Source of the DNA: Bombyx mori
Lineage: Eukaryota; Arthropoda; Insecta; Lepidoptera; Bombycidae
DNA length: 64,000 nt
Reading direction: 5' to 3'
Assembly: GCF_030269925.1 (NCBI RefSeq)
Contig: NC_085112.1
Span: 1,241,501-1,305,500 of the forward strand
Positions within the stretch are counted from its first letter, which is position 1, and every line of letters begins with the position of its first letter. Positions 11,501-22,707 of this stretch are shown one piece after another. The notes under the pieces were generated by a model, which searched no databases, was not told where the DNA came from, and saw only the letters and a program-made list of their open reading frames with translations. Position numbers and translations under genes: made by a program.

Positions 11501-12406
11501 ATGCGGTCGGCGGCTGTCGTATTGGAGCTGCTGCCGGCTGCCAAGGAAAAGGGCCTCACCTATGGGGAGGTCATGGCCCGGGCGCGCGCTAGCGTCGACG
11601 TGGATGCTATGGGCGTGGAGGGTGGCCTCCGAGTCCGGCACACCGCCAACGGGGCCCGGTTGCTGGAGTGTCCTGGTGCCAACACCAGTGCGGCCGCGGA
11701 TAAGCTAGCAACCCGGCTCCGTGAAATCCTACCGGACCCAGAAGTGGTGCGTATAGACAGGCCCGTCAAAATGGCAGAAGTCAAAGTGACGGGCCTGGAT
11801 GAATGCGCCACAAAGGAGGAAGTGGCCGCTGCCATTGCATCGCAGGGCAATTGCGCCCTCACGCAGGTCAGGGTGGGAGAGCTGCGAAGCTCTTACTCTG
11901 GAGCCTTCACTGCGTGGGCGCGTTGCCCTATGCAGGCGGCCACGCTCCTGGCTACGCCTCCACAAGGTCGGCCCGCCGACTCACCAGGGAGGCTGCGCGT
12001 GGGCTGGGTGATGGCCCACGTGCAGTTACAGAAGGCCCGCCCCTGGCGATGCCTCCGGTGCTTCGGCACCGGGCACGGCCTCGCCAGGTGCCCATCGGCC
12101 GTGGACCGCAGCGGGCTTTGTTTCCGCTGCGGCCAGCCAGGACACAAAGCGGTCTCCTGCGCAGCCGCCGCGCCACACTGCGTGCTATGCGACGCGGCGA
12201 AGCGGCGGGCCGATCATCGGGCTGGGGGCCCGGCCTGTCTTTCCGCCCCCTCCTCCACAAAGAGGAGGCGTGGCGGGAAAAAGAAGAAGATAGCAGAGGA
12301 AGAGCCGGCTGCGTGTAAAGCAGCCGGCCAGTCAGTTCCCGCCGCGGCCGTCGGGCCGCAAGGTGGGACGGAAGACGAGGGAGCGATGGACGTGACACCT
12401 CAATAA
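11501..12406 (+). CDS. R1-clade LINE ORF1 (gag-like, CCHC zinc knuckles)
   Basis: 301 aa nucleic-acid-binding protein of a non-LTR retrotransposon. Two clear CX2CX4HX4C knuckles, CLRCFGTGHGLARC and CFRCGQPGHKAVSC, lie around residues 180-220, followed by a third CX2C...H...C cluster and a basic KRRRGGKKKK tail. Family ORF1 proteins are usually longer and the element starts abruptly at about 11490, so this is probably the C-terminal part of ORF1 left by 5' truncation; an in-frame stop at 11483 precedes the ATG. The stop codon overlaps the next ATG in a TAATG. GC-rich, unlike the host DNA. Confidence 0.85.
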   Translation: MRSAAVVLELLPAAKEKGLTYGEVMARARASVDVDAMGVEGGLRVRHTANGARLLECPGANTSAAADKLATRLREILPDPEVVRIDRPVKMAEVKVTGLDECATKEEVAAAIASQGNCALTQVRVGELRSSYSGAFTAWARCPMQAATLLATPPQGRPADSPGRLRVGWVMAHVQLQKARPWRCLRCFGTGHGLARCPSAVDRSGLCFRCGQPGHKAVSCAAAAPHCVLCDAAKRRADHRAGGPACLSAPSSTKRRRGGKKKKIAEEEPAACKAAGQSVPAAAVGPQGGTEDEGAMDVTPQ

Positions 12407-15400
12407 TGGATCACGTCCATCGCTTCCTCCAAGCCAACGTGAACCACTCCGCCAGGGCGCAGGATCTCCTCGTCCACACCATGGCGGAGTGGTTCATCGA
12501 CATCGCGATCGTTGCGGAGCCATACTTCGTACCTCCCGACCGGGAGGATTCCTGGGCCGGAGATGTTGATGGCTCCGTGGCGATCGTGATGCGACAGTCA
12601 GCGGCGCTACCCCCCCTTGGAATGGTGGCCAGGGGATCCGGGTACGTCGTAGTTAGGGTCAATGAAACCGTCGTGATCGGGGTGTACTTCTCTCCGAACA
12701 GGAGTCTCGCTGAGTTCGAACGGTTCCTGGGTGGGCTCGAGGCGTTGGTTCATCGCTTCGAGTCTCGCCCGGTGATACTGGCGGGGGACCTCAACGCTAA
12801 ATGTACAGCGTGGGGCTCCCCCCGCACGGACTCGCGCGGCGAGTTCCTGTCGGAGTGGGCTTTCGCGACCGGTCTCTGTCTTCTGAACAGAGGTTCGGTC
12901 GCGACCTGCGTGCGGTGGAACGGGGAATCACACGTGGACGTGTCGTTCGCGTCTCCGTCCGCCGCACGCCGTGTCCGTGGCTGGCGTGTTCTCGAGGGGG
13001 CGGAGACGCTCTCGGACCATCGGTTTGTTCGATTTGAGCTCTCCGTTTCCACTTTGTTGAATGCGCCGGCCGAAGACGCCCGCGGTGAGGAGGAGCTCCC
13101 GCGTAGCGCTCCCCGATCATTCCCACGATGGGCACTGAAGCGCCTGAATAAGGTGCTCGCGGTGGAGGCGGCCACAGTGGCCGCGTGGGCGCCGATGCCC
13201 GCGCGTCTAGTGGACGTGGAGTCGGAGGCCGATTGGTTCCGGGGTACGATGCGTCGCGTCTGCGATGCTGCGATGCCCCGGGTCAGTGGCCGCGCCCCAC
13301 GTGGCGGTGCGTATTGGTGGACGCCCGAGATCGCACTCCTCAGAGAGGAGTGCGTGCGGGCACGCCGCCGAAACGCCCGCCACCGCCGTCGCCGTCTTCG
13401 CGGTATGGATTTCGCGGAGGTGGCGGCCCGCTTACATGCCGACTGCCGTGAGAAGCAGGAGGCTCTGCGGCGGGCCATCGGCGAGGCCAAGTCTCAGAGC
13501 ATGAAAACGCTCCTGGAGACGCTCGATCAGGATCCCTGGGGGCGCCCGTACCAGACGGTACGCAAGAAATTGCGACCGTGGGCGCTCCCGGTGACGGAGC
13601 GTCTCCAGCCTCAGCAGCTGCGGGATATTGTCTCCGGGCTATTCCCGCGGATGGAGAGGGACTTTGAGCCCCCCTTCATGGGCGTGCCGCCACGCCTTGA
13701 CGCGAGCGGTGATGCCCCTGCTGAGGTGGTCCCTCCGAGCATATCGGAGCAGGAGATGCGTGCGGCCGTGTCGAGGATGCGGAGGAAAGACGCGGCCCCC
13801 GGCCCTGACGGTGTTCACGGTCGGGTTTGGGATTTGGCCTTCGGTGCCCTTGGGGACCGGCTCGTGCGGCTCTTTGAAGCCTGCCTCGAGTCGGGGCGGT
13901 TTCCAAAGCAGTGGAAGACGGGCAGACTTGTTCTGCTAAGGAAGGAGGGACGCCCTGCGGACTCACCTGCGGGGTATCGTCCCATCGTGTTGCTGGACGA
14001 GGCGGGAAAACTGCTCGAGCGAGTGGTGGCCGCCCGCATCGTCCAGCACCTGACGGGAGTGGGTCCTGATCTGTCAGCGGAGCAGTTCGGATTCAGGGAG
14101 GGCCGCTCGACCATTGACGCGGTGATGCGCGTGCGCGCCCTCTCTGATGAGGCTGTCAGCCGGGGCGGGGTTGCACTGGCGGTGTCCCTGGACATCGCCA
14201 ATGCGTTCAACACCCTGCCCTGGTCGGTGATCGCGGGGGCGCTGCAGTATCACGGCGTCCCTGCGTATCTCCGTCGGCTGATCGGGTCCTACCTCGAGGA
14301 TAGGTCGGTCGTGTGCACCGGGCACGGTGGGACGGTGCTCCGCTTCCCCGTCCAGCGCGGTGTTCCACAGGGGTCGGTCCTTGGCCCTCTCTTGTGGAAC
14401 ATCGGCTACGACTGGGTCTTGCGTGGCACCCTAAGCACTCCTCTCCCGGGTCTGAGCGTAGTTTGCTACGCGGACGACACTTTGGTCGTGGCCCGGGGGA
14501 GGGACTTGCGAGAGTCTGCCCGTCTTTCCTGCGCGGGGGTGGCCTTCGTCATCGGCAGGATCCGACGGTTGGGTCTGGAGGTGGCGCTTGATAAATCCCA
14601 GGCCCTGTTGTTTCACGGGGCCCGGAGAGCGCCGCCTCAGGGGGCCCACCTCGTGATCGGAGGCGTTCGCGTCGAGATCGAGGCAACCGGGTTGCGGTAC
14701 CTCGGTCTCGTACTGGACGGTCGTTGGAGCTTCCGCGCTCACTTTGAAAGATTAGGTCCCCGACTGATGGCGGCTGCCGGCTCACTGAGTCGGCTGTTGC
14801 CGAACGTCGGGGGGCCTGACGTGGTAGTGCGTCGCCTCTACACGGGGGTGGTGCGGTCGATGGCACTGTACGGGGCTCCCGTGTGGTGCCACGCCCTGAC
14901 CCGTGACAACGTTGCGGCGTTGCGACGTCCGCAGCGCGCGATTGCGGTCAGGGCGGTTCGTGGATACCGCACCGTCTCGTTTGAGGCGGCGTGCGTGCTA
15001 GCTGGGACGCCTCCCTGGGACCTAGAAGCGGAGGCGCTCGCTGCGGATTACGCGTGGCGATGCGATCTCCGCTCCAGGGGGGAGCCGCGTCCCGGCGCGG
15101 CGGAAGTTCGAGCGCGGAAACTTCAATCTCGGCGTGCCGTGCTCGAGGCGTGGTCTCGCCGCCTGGCGGACCCCACCTACGGGCGACGGACTGTCGAGGC
15201 GATCCGCCCGGTCCTCTCGGACTGGGTGAATCGCGACCGAGGACGTCTCACCTTCCGAGCGACGCAGGTGCTCACGGGACACGGCTGTTTCGGTCGCTAC
15301 CTGCACCTCGTCGCCCGGAGGGAGCCGACGCCGAAGTGTCACCACTGCAGTGGCTGCAACGAGGACACGGCGGAGCACACGCTCGCGTACTGCACCGCTT

Positions 15401-15645
15401 TCGCGGAGCAGCGCCGCGTCCTCGTTGCAAAAATAGGACCGGACTTGTCGCTTCCGACCGTCGTGGCTACGATGCTCGGCAGCGACGAGTCCTGGCAGGC
15501 GATGCTCGACTTCTGCGAGTCCACCATCTCGCAGAAGGAGGCGGCGGAACGGGAGAGGGAGAGCTCTTCTTCCCTCTCGGCGCCGTGCCGCCGCCGTCGA
15601 GCCGGGGTTCGGAGGAGGGCGTTTGTCCAGCTCCAGCCCCTATGA
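12406..15645 (+). CDS. R1-clade LINE ORF2: endonuclease and reverse transcriptase
   Basis: 1079 aa, uninterrupted. N terminus is an apurinic-type endonuclease: LQANVNHS, AEPY, AGDLNAKCTAWGSP, SHVDVSFASP and the SDHRF histidine block. The reverse transcriptase follows with YRPIVLLDEAGKLLE, QFGFREGRST, SLDIANAFNTLPW, GVPQGSVLGPLLWN and catalytic CYADD (codons at 14464-14478). The C terminus has the CCHC-type motif CHHCSGCNEDTAEHTLAYC. It would nick a target and copy the element RNA there (target-primed reverse transcription). The start ATG lies in the UAAUG shared with the ORF1 stop, the arrangement reported for the silkworm element SART1. Clade by motif reading; exact family not determined. 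Confidence 0.9.
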   Translation: MDHVHRFLQANVNHSARAQDLLVHTMAEWFIDIAIVAEPYFVPPDREDSWAGDVDGSVAIVMRQSAALPPLGMVARGSGYVVVRVNETVVIGVYFSPNRSLAEFERFLGGLEALVHRFESRPVILAGDLNAKCTAWGSPRTDSRGEFLSEWAFATGLCLLNRGSVATCVRWNGESHVDVSFASPSAARRVRGWRVLEGAETLSDHRFVRFELSVSTLLNAPAEDARGEEELPRSAPRSFPRWALKRLNKVLAVEAATVAAWAPMPARLVDVESEADWFRGTMRRVCDAAMPRVSGRAPRGGAYWWTPEIALLREECVRARRRNARHRRRRLRGMDFAEVAARLHADCREKQEALRRAIGEAKSQSMKTLLETLDQDPWGRPYQTVRKKLRPWALPVTERLQPQQLRDIVSGLFPRMERDFEPPFMGVPPRLDASGDAPAEVVPPSISEQEMRAAVSRMRRKDAAPGPDGVHGRVWDLAFGALGDRLVRLFEACLESGRFPKQWKTGRLVLLRKEGRPADSPAGYRPIVLLDEAGKLLERVVAARIVQHLTGVGPDLSAEQFGFREGRSTIDAVMRVRALSDEAVSRGGVALAVSLDIANAFNTLPWSVIAGALQYHGVPAYLRRLIGSYLEDRSVVCTGHGGTVLRFPVQRGVPQGSVLGPLLWNIGYDWVLRGTLSTPLPGLSVVCYADDTLVVARGRDLRESARLSCAGVAFVIGRIRRLGLEVALDKSQALLFHGARRAPPQGAHLVIGGVRVEIEATGLRYLGLVLDGRWSFRAHFERLGPRLMAAAGSLSRLLPNVGGPDVVVRRLYTGVVRSMALYGAPVWCHALTRDNVAALRRPQRAIAVRAVRGYRTVSFEAACVLAGTPPWDLEAEALAADYAWRCDLRSRGEPRPGAAEVRARKLQSRRAVLEAWSRRLADPTYGRRTVEAIRPVLSDWVNRDRGRLTFRATQVLTGHGCFGRYLHLVARREPTPKCHHCSGCNEDTAEHTLAYCTAFAEQRRVLVAKIGPDLSLPTVVATMLGSDESWQAMLDFCESTISQKEAAERERESSSSLSAPCRRRRAGVRRRAFVQLQPL

Positions 15646-16242
15646 GGAGGCAGTCTCCTCCCGGTGATGGTCACGGGGCGACCTAAGGGGGTTGAGGCTG
15701 CGCCGCACGCTACCGTCACTCTAGCGCGCTGGCACCAGGAGGACGGGACGGCGCGTCGGCGGCTGCGGACTGCGATGCGGTCCGCATTTTCGTCGTCGCT
15801 GTCGTCGCCGAACATACTGTTGAAGAGCAACCCGGTCGGCGGTGTATCGCGTTCCGACCCGGCAGGCTGGTTCTGGCCCAGCGGGGTATCCCGGAACACC
15901 AGCGGCACCGCCCGGGCGGCCTGGTAGGGCCGCCGTACCGCGGAGACCGACGTCGTTGGTCGTCGACTATCGCCTCGACGACCCGTCGGTCGGGCGTCCT
16001 CGGGGTGGCGCCGCGTGTCTGGTTGTAGTGTTGACCGCGGGAACCCCCCTACTCTGAACGGGTTCTGACCCCGGACGGAGATCGGACGTCGGGTGTAAGA
16101 GTGCAGGGGAGTCGTTTAGTGGGTGGGCCCTAAAATCCTTGGGCCCGCGATCTGCTCTCAACACCTGCAGATCGTTGAGTCTCACATACCCCGCGCGCCC
16201 CCTAGGCGCGGGGACCTCGTAGGAGGTTCGGCCCCCGGCCCG

Positions 16243-16274
<32 letters not shown>

Positions 16275-16275
<1 letters not shown>

Positions 16276-16415
16276 CCGTTGTAACCATACTGAGATCTTA
16301 GAACTTATATCTCAAGGTGGGTGGCACATTTACGTTGTAGTAACCACTAGTAGGCTCAAGTAACCACTTAACACCAGGTGGGCTGTGAGCTCGTCCACCA
16401 ATCTAAGCAAAAAAA
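16275..16415 (+). mobile_element. Bm1-like SINE, 3' third, after the R1-clade LINE tail
   Basis: Starts GCCGTTGTAACCATACTGAG immediately after the A tail. Ends CCAATCTAAGCAAAAAA. Confidence 0.72.
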
Positions 16416-16619
16416 AAAACGATCTCAGAGCGTTCCTTTGCGCAATACACTACTTAACTCTTACGCAAACAACCGTGAATGAAGTGTACCACAATAAGTT
16501 CGCACGTTATCGAGTGACCGTGGGTTGTTGCGAAGCCTCTAGTGTTGTTTTCTTTATACCTCGAATATAACTTAAAATTAATATTTTTATAATAAGGAGC
16601 TTCATTTCTATTCTATTAG

Positions 16620-17764
16620 TGAATCTGAATCTAATGAAGAAATTCGATACGTTTTAAAATTATATTACAAAAAAGGTAAAAATGCAACGCAAGCTGCGAA
16701 AAAAATTTGCGATGTTTGTGGACCTAGTGCAGTGTTTTTAACCGGTAGGCAGCGGCTTGGCTCTGCCCCTGGCATTGCTGAAGTCCATGGGCGACGGTAA
16801 CCACTCACCATTAGGTGGGCCGTATGCTAGAATGCCTACAAGGGCAATAAAAAAAGTGTCTGTGAGAGTAGCACAAATTTGGTTTAAGCTTTCTCAATCC
16901 GGAAATTTTGAAGTCAAAGATGCACGTCGCTCTGATCGTCCTATTACGGATAAAATGGATGCTATTTTTGAAAAAGTGGAGCGAGATTAACATATCAGTG
17001 GTTACGACGTAGCTGAAGAACTGGGAATTGACCACCAACCAGTTTTGGCGCATTTGAAAAAACCGGGTACACAAAAAAGCTCGATATTTGGGTACCTTTT
17101 GTGACTCATTTGTGATTCTTTATTACGACGTAATGAAACCGAACCATTTTTGAAGAAGCTGATAACTGGAGATGAAAAGTGAATCACGTACGACAAGAAC
17201 GTGCGAAAAAGGTCGTGATCAAAGGCCGGTCAGGCTTCACAGACTGTGGCGAAACCCGGGTTAACTCGCAACAAGGTGATGCTGTGTGTGTGGTGGGATC
17301 GGAAGGGCATTATTCATTATGAGCTGTTACCACCAGGCAGGACCATCGATTCTGAACTCTACTGCGAACAACTGATGAGATTAAAGTAAGACGTTGAAAG
17401 AAAGCGGCCGGGATTAATCCAAAGAAGGGGTGTGGTTTTGCATCATGATAACGCTAGACCTCACACATCTTTAGCCACTCAGCCAAAATTAAGAGAGCTT
17501 GGCTGGGAGGTGTTAATGCATCTGCCGTATAGTCCTGATCTTGCACTTTCAGATTTAGACCTGTTTCGGTCTCTTCAGAATTCTTTAGGCAGTGTCAGGT
17601 TAACATCACGAGAGGACTGCCAAAACCAATTGTCGCGGTATTTTGATCAGAAGCCCCAAATTTTCTATAGCAAATTGATCACGTCCCTACCTACAAGATG
17701 GCAAAAAGTTATCGAACAAAATGGTACCTACATACTTTATTTAAATGTAAATAAACTAGATTAA
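16620..17764 (+). pseudogene. Mariner transposase, degraded, interrupted by LINE fragment
   Basis: Frames joined by eye read as a mariner transposase: helix-turn-helix region (IRYVLKLYYKKGKNATQAA), VRVAQIWF, DARRSDRP, then WWDRKGIIHYELL, catalytic LHHDNARPH and SPDLALSDLDLF (D34D type). Several stops and frameshifts, for example at 16988 and 17384, plus a LINE insertion at 16744-16852. A terminal repeat resembling those of the 38.5 kb MITE ends near 17815. Non-functional. Confidence 0.8.
16744..16852 (+). mobile_element. LINE 3' end nested in mariner
   Basis: GTAGGCAGCGGCTTGGCTC through GGGCAATAAAAAAA, the 3' end of the CR1/jockey-like LINE family described at 29186. AGTG on both sides may be a short target duplication; removing it restores the mariner frame ...PSAVSVRVAQ. 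Confidence 0.7.
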
Positions 17765-18167
17765 AAATTTTGAGTTAAGTTTTACGCTATCGTGAACGCT
17801 AAAAAATTCACACCAAGCACAATGGAACTTGAAAATTTGACACTTAGCTCCTTTTATGTCCTAAACATTTACTAACGATAGTAAAGTAAGAGATGAAAGG
17901 TTGTATGGAAGTCCGTCATTCTCAATGGAATGGAAGTTTCGTCATTTTCGTGGCTCGAATGGCTACAGTTATTAAAAAAAACGTGTTTATGAATAATGAA
18001 GATATTTGTGGGAGGAGTTAACTAAATAGTTAAGTGTTAACTGTTCGTCTCGGTACTACATAATATCAATTGTTAAACTATAAAGATATACTTATATGTA
18101 TAATATAAAAAACAGGCCGCTGTTTTTTCTGAAAGGAAGACACTGGTGGAATTTCAGTCAACTTCTC

Positions 18168-18408
18168 TTTTTTTTTCCTGCCTATGCTGATAGCCTTGAG
18201 AGGCTATTTCAGCTTCTCCTTGACATGTAGGTGAATTCACGGGGCTCAAACCGGGAGTGTTGCTAACATTGGCCCTAGCAAGAGCAGTGCTTCGCGGAAT
18301 CTACCGCCGGATCGGAAAAGCGACCCACTGAGAAGATCCGGCGAGAAATTCAGTGGGCTGTGTCTATGGGTTAATTCACTTGTCGAGCCCTTTGTCGCAA
18401 GCAATGTT
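18168..18408 (-). mobile_element. BMC1-like LINE 3' end
   Basis: TTTTTTTTCCTGCCTATGCTG, then the inverse of the standard unit. Confidence 0.7.
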
Positions 18409-18894
18409 AGTGTTTAGGGCGACGTCGACTGTTTAACATTCGGTCCACAGAAACGGGTACAAAACTTCTCTCGTCTCTACACTCTTCTGTTTACAATCAC
18501 AAATCGTATCTCGTGAAACCCACAGCAATAACAATCATAATGTTTGTTAATAACAAGGTATGAAATATTAAAAACGGTCCATTAAAATGTGGATAGACAT
18601 TATTTTTAAACTTTCAAAACGATCGTCTTACGTTCGTACGTTAAGATTTTTATTGTCCGCCACAACATGAATTATGCAATTTTATCAATTCTCGTTTTTA
18701 AGACGAGAGGTGCCTCGCGACTTTGCTCCAGTTAAATTTGTTATTTAAAAGCGATAAAAAATACGCTTTATTTTCTCAGCATAAAATGTTAATTGTGGTC
18801 GTACTTTGGTATATAAATTTCCAGTCGATTTGTAAATATTCGGCCCAGGCTACGAGGCAAAGCAAAGACGCCGTGACCCAAAAAACATATCTTG

Positions 18895-19077
18895 TCGAAT
18901 CCCCCGGATCCACTCTCGGTGCTTTTAAGCTCTTCAAACATCGATCATCGTCCTTGTCGAACTCATCCATAGACAAAGCTCACTGGGTTTCTCGCAGGAT
19001 CTTCTCAACGGGGTCCCGATTCCGATCCGGTGGTAGATTCTGCGAAGCACTGCTCTTGCTAGGACTAGTGATAGCTG
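18895..19077 (+). mobile_element. BMC1-like LINE fragment, no tail
   Basis: GGATCCACTCTCGGTGCTTT to GCACTGCTCTTGCTAGGAC. The last 3' part is missing. Confidence 0.6.
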
Positions 19078-19287
19078 TTTAGAGCGTGGACTGTATTTTG
19101 TGCTAGCTTCAATAAAAACTAGATTCAGAGCGAAGGCTTTTTATTTTTTTAATGTACAATACATGAACGTACGACCAGAATTTTGTTGTAACTGCCACTA
19201 ACTGTCTTGCCACACTTATTAGCGTGTTCCTATATTTAAAAACAATCATATAAAATTTTATGTTTACGATTGCCCTAAACAATAGCA

Positions 19288-19475
19288 ATTTTTTATTTAT
19301 TTATTACCCTTGTAAACAGACAAGCATACGGCCCACCTGATGGTGAGTGGTTACCGTCACCCATGGACTTCAGCTATGCCAGGGGCAGAGCCAAGCCGCT
19401 GCGTACCGCTTAATACTCTCCACAAGCCTCGTTTGAAGAAGGACATCTCATAGCGCTCGGGAAACACCGGGAAAC
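19288..19475 (-). mobile_element. LINE 3' end (CR1/jockey-like)
   Basis: Same family as 29186-29542: ACGGCCCACCTGATGGTGAG and CTCCACAAGCCTCGTTTGAA, inverted relative to the window. Confidence 0.7.
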
Positions 19476-19863
19476 AATTTCTATCAGGGTGTGCCCGTGA
19501 GCTCACCTACCCGTATGAACGTAACTGGATTAGCTCCTTAGGCTGCCAGCGAAATATACTTTTGCGGAAGACACCGGCAGGACCATGGCAAAGATCTTTG
19601 CGAGCTCACAATGCTCTACCGCTACTAGTGACGTCTCTAAGCAACAACGTGACGTCATCACACGTTAGGCTAACAAAGACGACTTCTGTTGCAACTCTCG
19701 GGAGCGCATTCAGCTTTCCACGACCCAGTTCGAACCCGGCACCCATTGTCCTGGACTCTCACTTTTCAATGCGGTGTACGGTTGTGAATAGGAATTCAAA
19801 TTTTGTAACTCGTTTTCACTTTAGTGTCACATACTGCCGTTGTAATACTGAGATACTAGAACT

Positions 19864-19870
19864 TATATAT

Positions 19871-19902
<32 letters not shown>

Positions 19903-19903
19903 G
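19864..19903. repeat. (TTTA)n microsatellite
   Basis: About ten TTTA units at the edge of the jockey-like remnant. Confidence 0.9.
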
Positions 19904-20097
19904 GATTACCGACAGGGTTTACAGTAAGACATAAAATAACATTGACATGTATAGAGCAATTGATAACTGCAACTCTAATTATAGGTAATCACAGCATGCA
20001 TTACATTAATATATTAATAGATATTTAACAATACTATTAATAATAATAAAAAATTAAAAACAAAAGAAAGACAACAAGGGCAGTAATGCCCGAGTAC

Positions 20098-20485
20098 TCA
20101 GACCGAGGCTGAGGCTGAGGTTCAACAACAACTTTTTATAATTTTGTTCTTAAATATTGGAAGGGAATCGCCAAATATGTCAAGGCTTTCAACTTTTCTA
20201 ACAAGATTATTATAAAGGTTAGTTAGACGAGGAGTAGGTGAGTGCTTGCCTAGATTGGTTCTGCTAAAGCGGGTGCTGAAAAGAGCAACGGGGCGACGAG
20301 GTAACCTAGATGGCACCTTCAAAGAGAATTTATTGAGGATGAATTGGGAGTCGACAGTACCGCTCATAACTTGATGTAAAAAACATAAGCCTAACATATC
20401 GCGGCGATCACTCAATGTTTGCATTTTAAAATATTTAGCCCTATCAACATAAGATTCAACATAATTAGGCGGCCTAAAACGGTAC
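20098..20485 (-). pseudogene. Jockey-like LINE reverse transcriptase, C-terminal remnant
   Basis: Minus-strand reading includes YVESYVDRAKYFKMQTLSDR, DMLGLCFLHQVMSG and FSTRFSRTNLGKHSPTPRL, typical of the region after the polymerase in jockey/BS-type LINEs. Its 5' side is fused to a SINE, so the ATG of the long reading frame is not native. Confidence 0.65.
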
Positions 20486-20489
20486 GACA

Positions 20490-20891
20490 TGTTCACCTGG
20501 TGTTCAATAATTACTGGAGCCCATAGACATTTACAACGTAAATGCGCCACCCACCTTGAGATATAAGTTATAAGATCTCAGTATAGTTACAACGGCTGCC
20601 CTACCCTTCAAACCGAAACGCATTACTGCTTCACGCCAGAAATAGGCAGGGCGGTGATACCTACCCGTGTGGACTCACAAGAGGTCCTACCACCAGTAAT
20701 TACGCAAATTATAATTTTGCGGGTTTCATTTTTATGACACGATGTTATTCCTTGACCGTGGAAGTCAATCGTGAACATTTGCTGAGTACGTATTTCATTA
20801 GAAAAATTGGTACCCGCCTGGGATTCGAACATCGGTGCATTGCTACAACACGAATGCATCGGACGTCTTATCCTTTAGGCTACGACGACTT
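20490..20891 (-). mobile_element. Bm1-like SINE, nearly full length
   Basis: Tail side at the left, tRNA-like head inverse at about 20810-20891. Confidence 0.75.
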
Positions 20892-21104
20892 TTGGTTACC
20901 TACTGGTTTTAAAAATGGTGATAAATGAAAACATTCAAGTGTTGAACATTAAGTGGCAATATTATAGGTACCATTTGAAAAAAGTTTCACTCAATAATCT
21001 CAAACCATGAAGGTTGTATGTCAATTCGAAGTACCTATTACAATAGAACGGCAATTTCATACTTTAACCCCTATTAGTTAAACTGGATAATGTATTTTTT
21101 TTTC

Positions 21105-21300
21105 TCAGTCGTACACTCCTGGCGGAGTGGTCGTGGTTACGTATGTCTTAATGCTTGGTTGCGGCTTTTGAGATACTTTCATTGTCTCTATTTGTGGTGG
21201 TACGTGTACATTCAGTAAGGGAACACTTTGTAGAAGACTTAATCAAGTCTGTCCAGCTCATGGATGATCGGCCGCGAAAGCGTTGACCGTCTACTCTTCC
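21105..21300 (-). mobile_element. LINE 3' end, same family as 59470
   Basis: Minus strand matches that tail (AGACTTGATTAAGTC, GTACGTGTACATTCAG in window orientation, GGAGTGGTCGTGGTTACGTA). Confidence 0.6.
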
Positions 21301-21554
21301 TTATAACGTAGATATGTTTCCCGTAATGAGAGGATTGAACCTAGTTAGATTTCTGGAGGAAACAAGTTACTGTTTTGACCGTTTTGATATACGCATGTTT
21401 CCGTCTGAATGTGCAAGGAATGCATAGCTTGAGGTACTTTCAAAAGAGCACGGCTTCTTCAACACAAAATACTTCTGTAAAAGCCTAGTAGAGTTAGCAA
21501 AACCGCAAAGAGGAGGTGGCATTTAAATTGCGAACAGCTGATGCTGCTCTTGGA

Positions 21555-21862
21555 CACGTCATTTTGGATCCTCCCGGATGCTTTTAGGTACCTCAAGCAC
21601 CGGTCATCGTTCTCGTCGAACCCGTCGCCTGCGACGAAGGGCTCGACGAGTAAATTAACCCACAGACACAGCCCACTGAGTTTCTCGCCAGATCTTTTCA
21701 GTGGATCGCATTTCCGATCCGGTGGTAGATTCTGCGAAGCACGGCTCTTGCTAGAGCTCATGTTAGCAACGTCGTCAGGTTTGAGCCCCGTGAGCTCACC
21801 TACATGTTAGGGCGAAGCTGACATAGCTTCTCGAGGCTATCAGCTTAGGTAGGTTAAAAAAA
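21555..21862 (+). mobile_element. BMC1-like LINE 3' end
   Basis: Complete standard unit with A tail. Confidence 0.7.
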
Positions 21863-21865
21863 GCT

Positions 21866-22700
21866 ACGCCTGGTTCAAGCAAAACTTACGTTGAATTATT
21901 TTCTTCCAAAACAATTGGTATAATACATCGTCTACTGACTAACAATGGTTGGGAACTAGGCGATCTGTTTGTTAAACATGCCTTCATGTAGCTCAGCCTT
22001 CGAGCCGTGCGAACTGTATTTGACTAATTAAAACATTATTACAAAATGTATTGAGTAATTTTTCGAAATAGCGTTCGCGTGTTTAATGAAATTCAACCGA
22101 AATCCTTGACTCCTCAAGATTCATATTCATTTAAATAACGTTTACTCCGTTGTTACGTTGTTGACATTTAGAAAATGAAATTTTTTTTTGCACCAAACAG
22201 TGATGTTGGTTACTGGATTTCGTTGACGTCATAGAGTGAGTGCCACCAGCGTATCGGTAGACCTGCTCATCAGATTGCTTGAATGAGCACGTGCCGGTTT
22301 CTTTCCATTAAATAAATCTAGATTTTTCTACAGGAAAACCTTAAAACTACCACAGTTACTGTAGCTTAACTCGTTTCTAAATGTCGATGCCCTAGAATTA
22401 TTGCGGTAGATCTAACCGTTCATTCACCATCGTCGTATCGCCTAGCAGTTACCGTCCGGTAGCTGATGGCGAACCATGCGGAAATAGATTACGTATACCG
22501 AGAGAGAGACACGAGCGGTAAACTTTTTATTGTCAGAACTTTCATATCCTCTGGCCTTCTATCGACCGGTAGCTTTTTTCTTTTCCGATCTATGCCTTAG
22601 TAGCTAATGTGCTGATTGTAGTCGTAGTCATGTACACGATCCTGGGCTTCTGATTTTTTTTTAAGCGATTACGCATAAGTCATATTTACTTGTTGAATAA
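21866..22700. other. Interval with no feature recognised
   Basis: No ORF of note and no family that I can place. Confidence 0.4.
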
Positions 22701-22707
22701 TATATTT

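Larger units (their letters stand above)
11490..16274 (+). mobile_element. R1-clade non-LTR retrotransposon, 5' truncated, intact ORF2
   Basis: Contains part of ORF1, full ORF2, a GC-rich 3' UTR (15646-16242) and a 32-A tail (16243-16274). The 5' end lies a few bases after a Helitron terminus at 11478. After the A tail comes the interior of a Bm1-like SINE. I see no target-site duplication between the two flanks. Confidence 0.85.

Noticed and set aside
11803..12318. 171-aa open frame overlapping LINE ORF1
   Set aside because: Shadow of the GC-rich ORF1; the zinc-knuckle frame is the real one.
12750..13490. 246-aa minus-strand open frame
   Set aside because: Antisense shadow of the GC-rich LINE ORF2, arginine- and serine-rich with no domain.
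14991..15686. 231-aa plus-strand open frame
   Set aside because: Out-of-frame shadow of ORF2.
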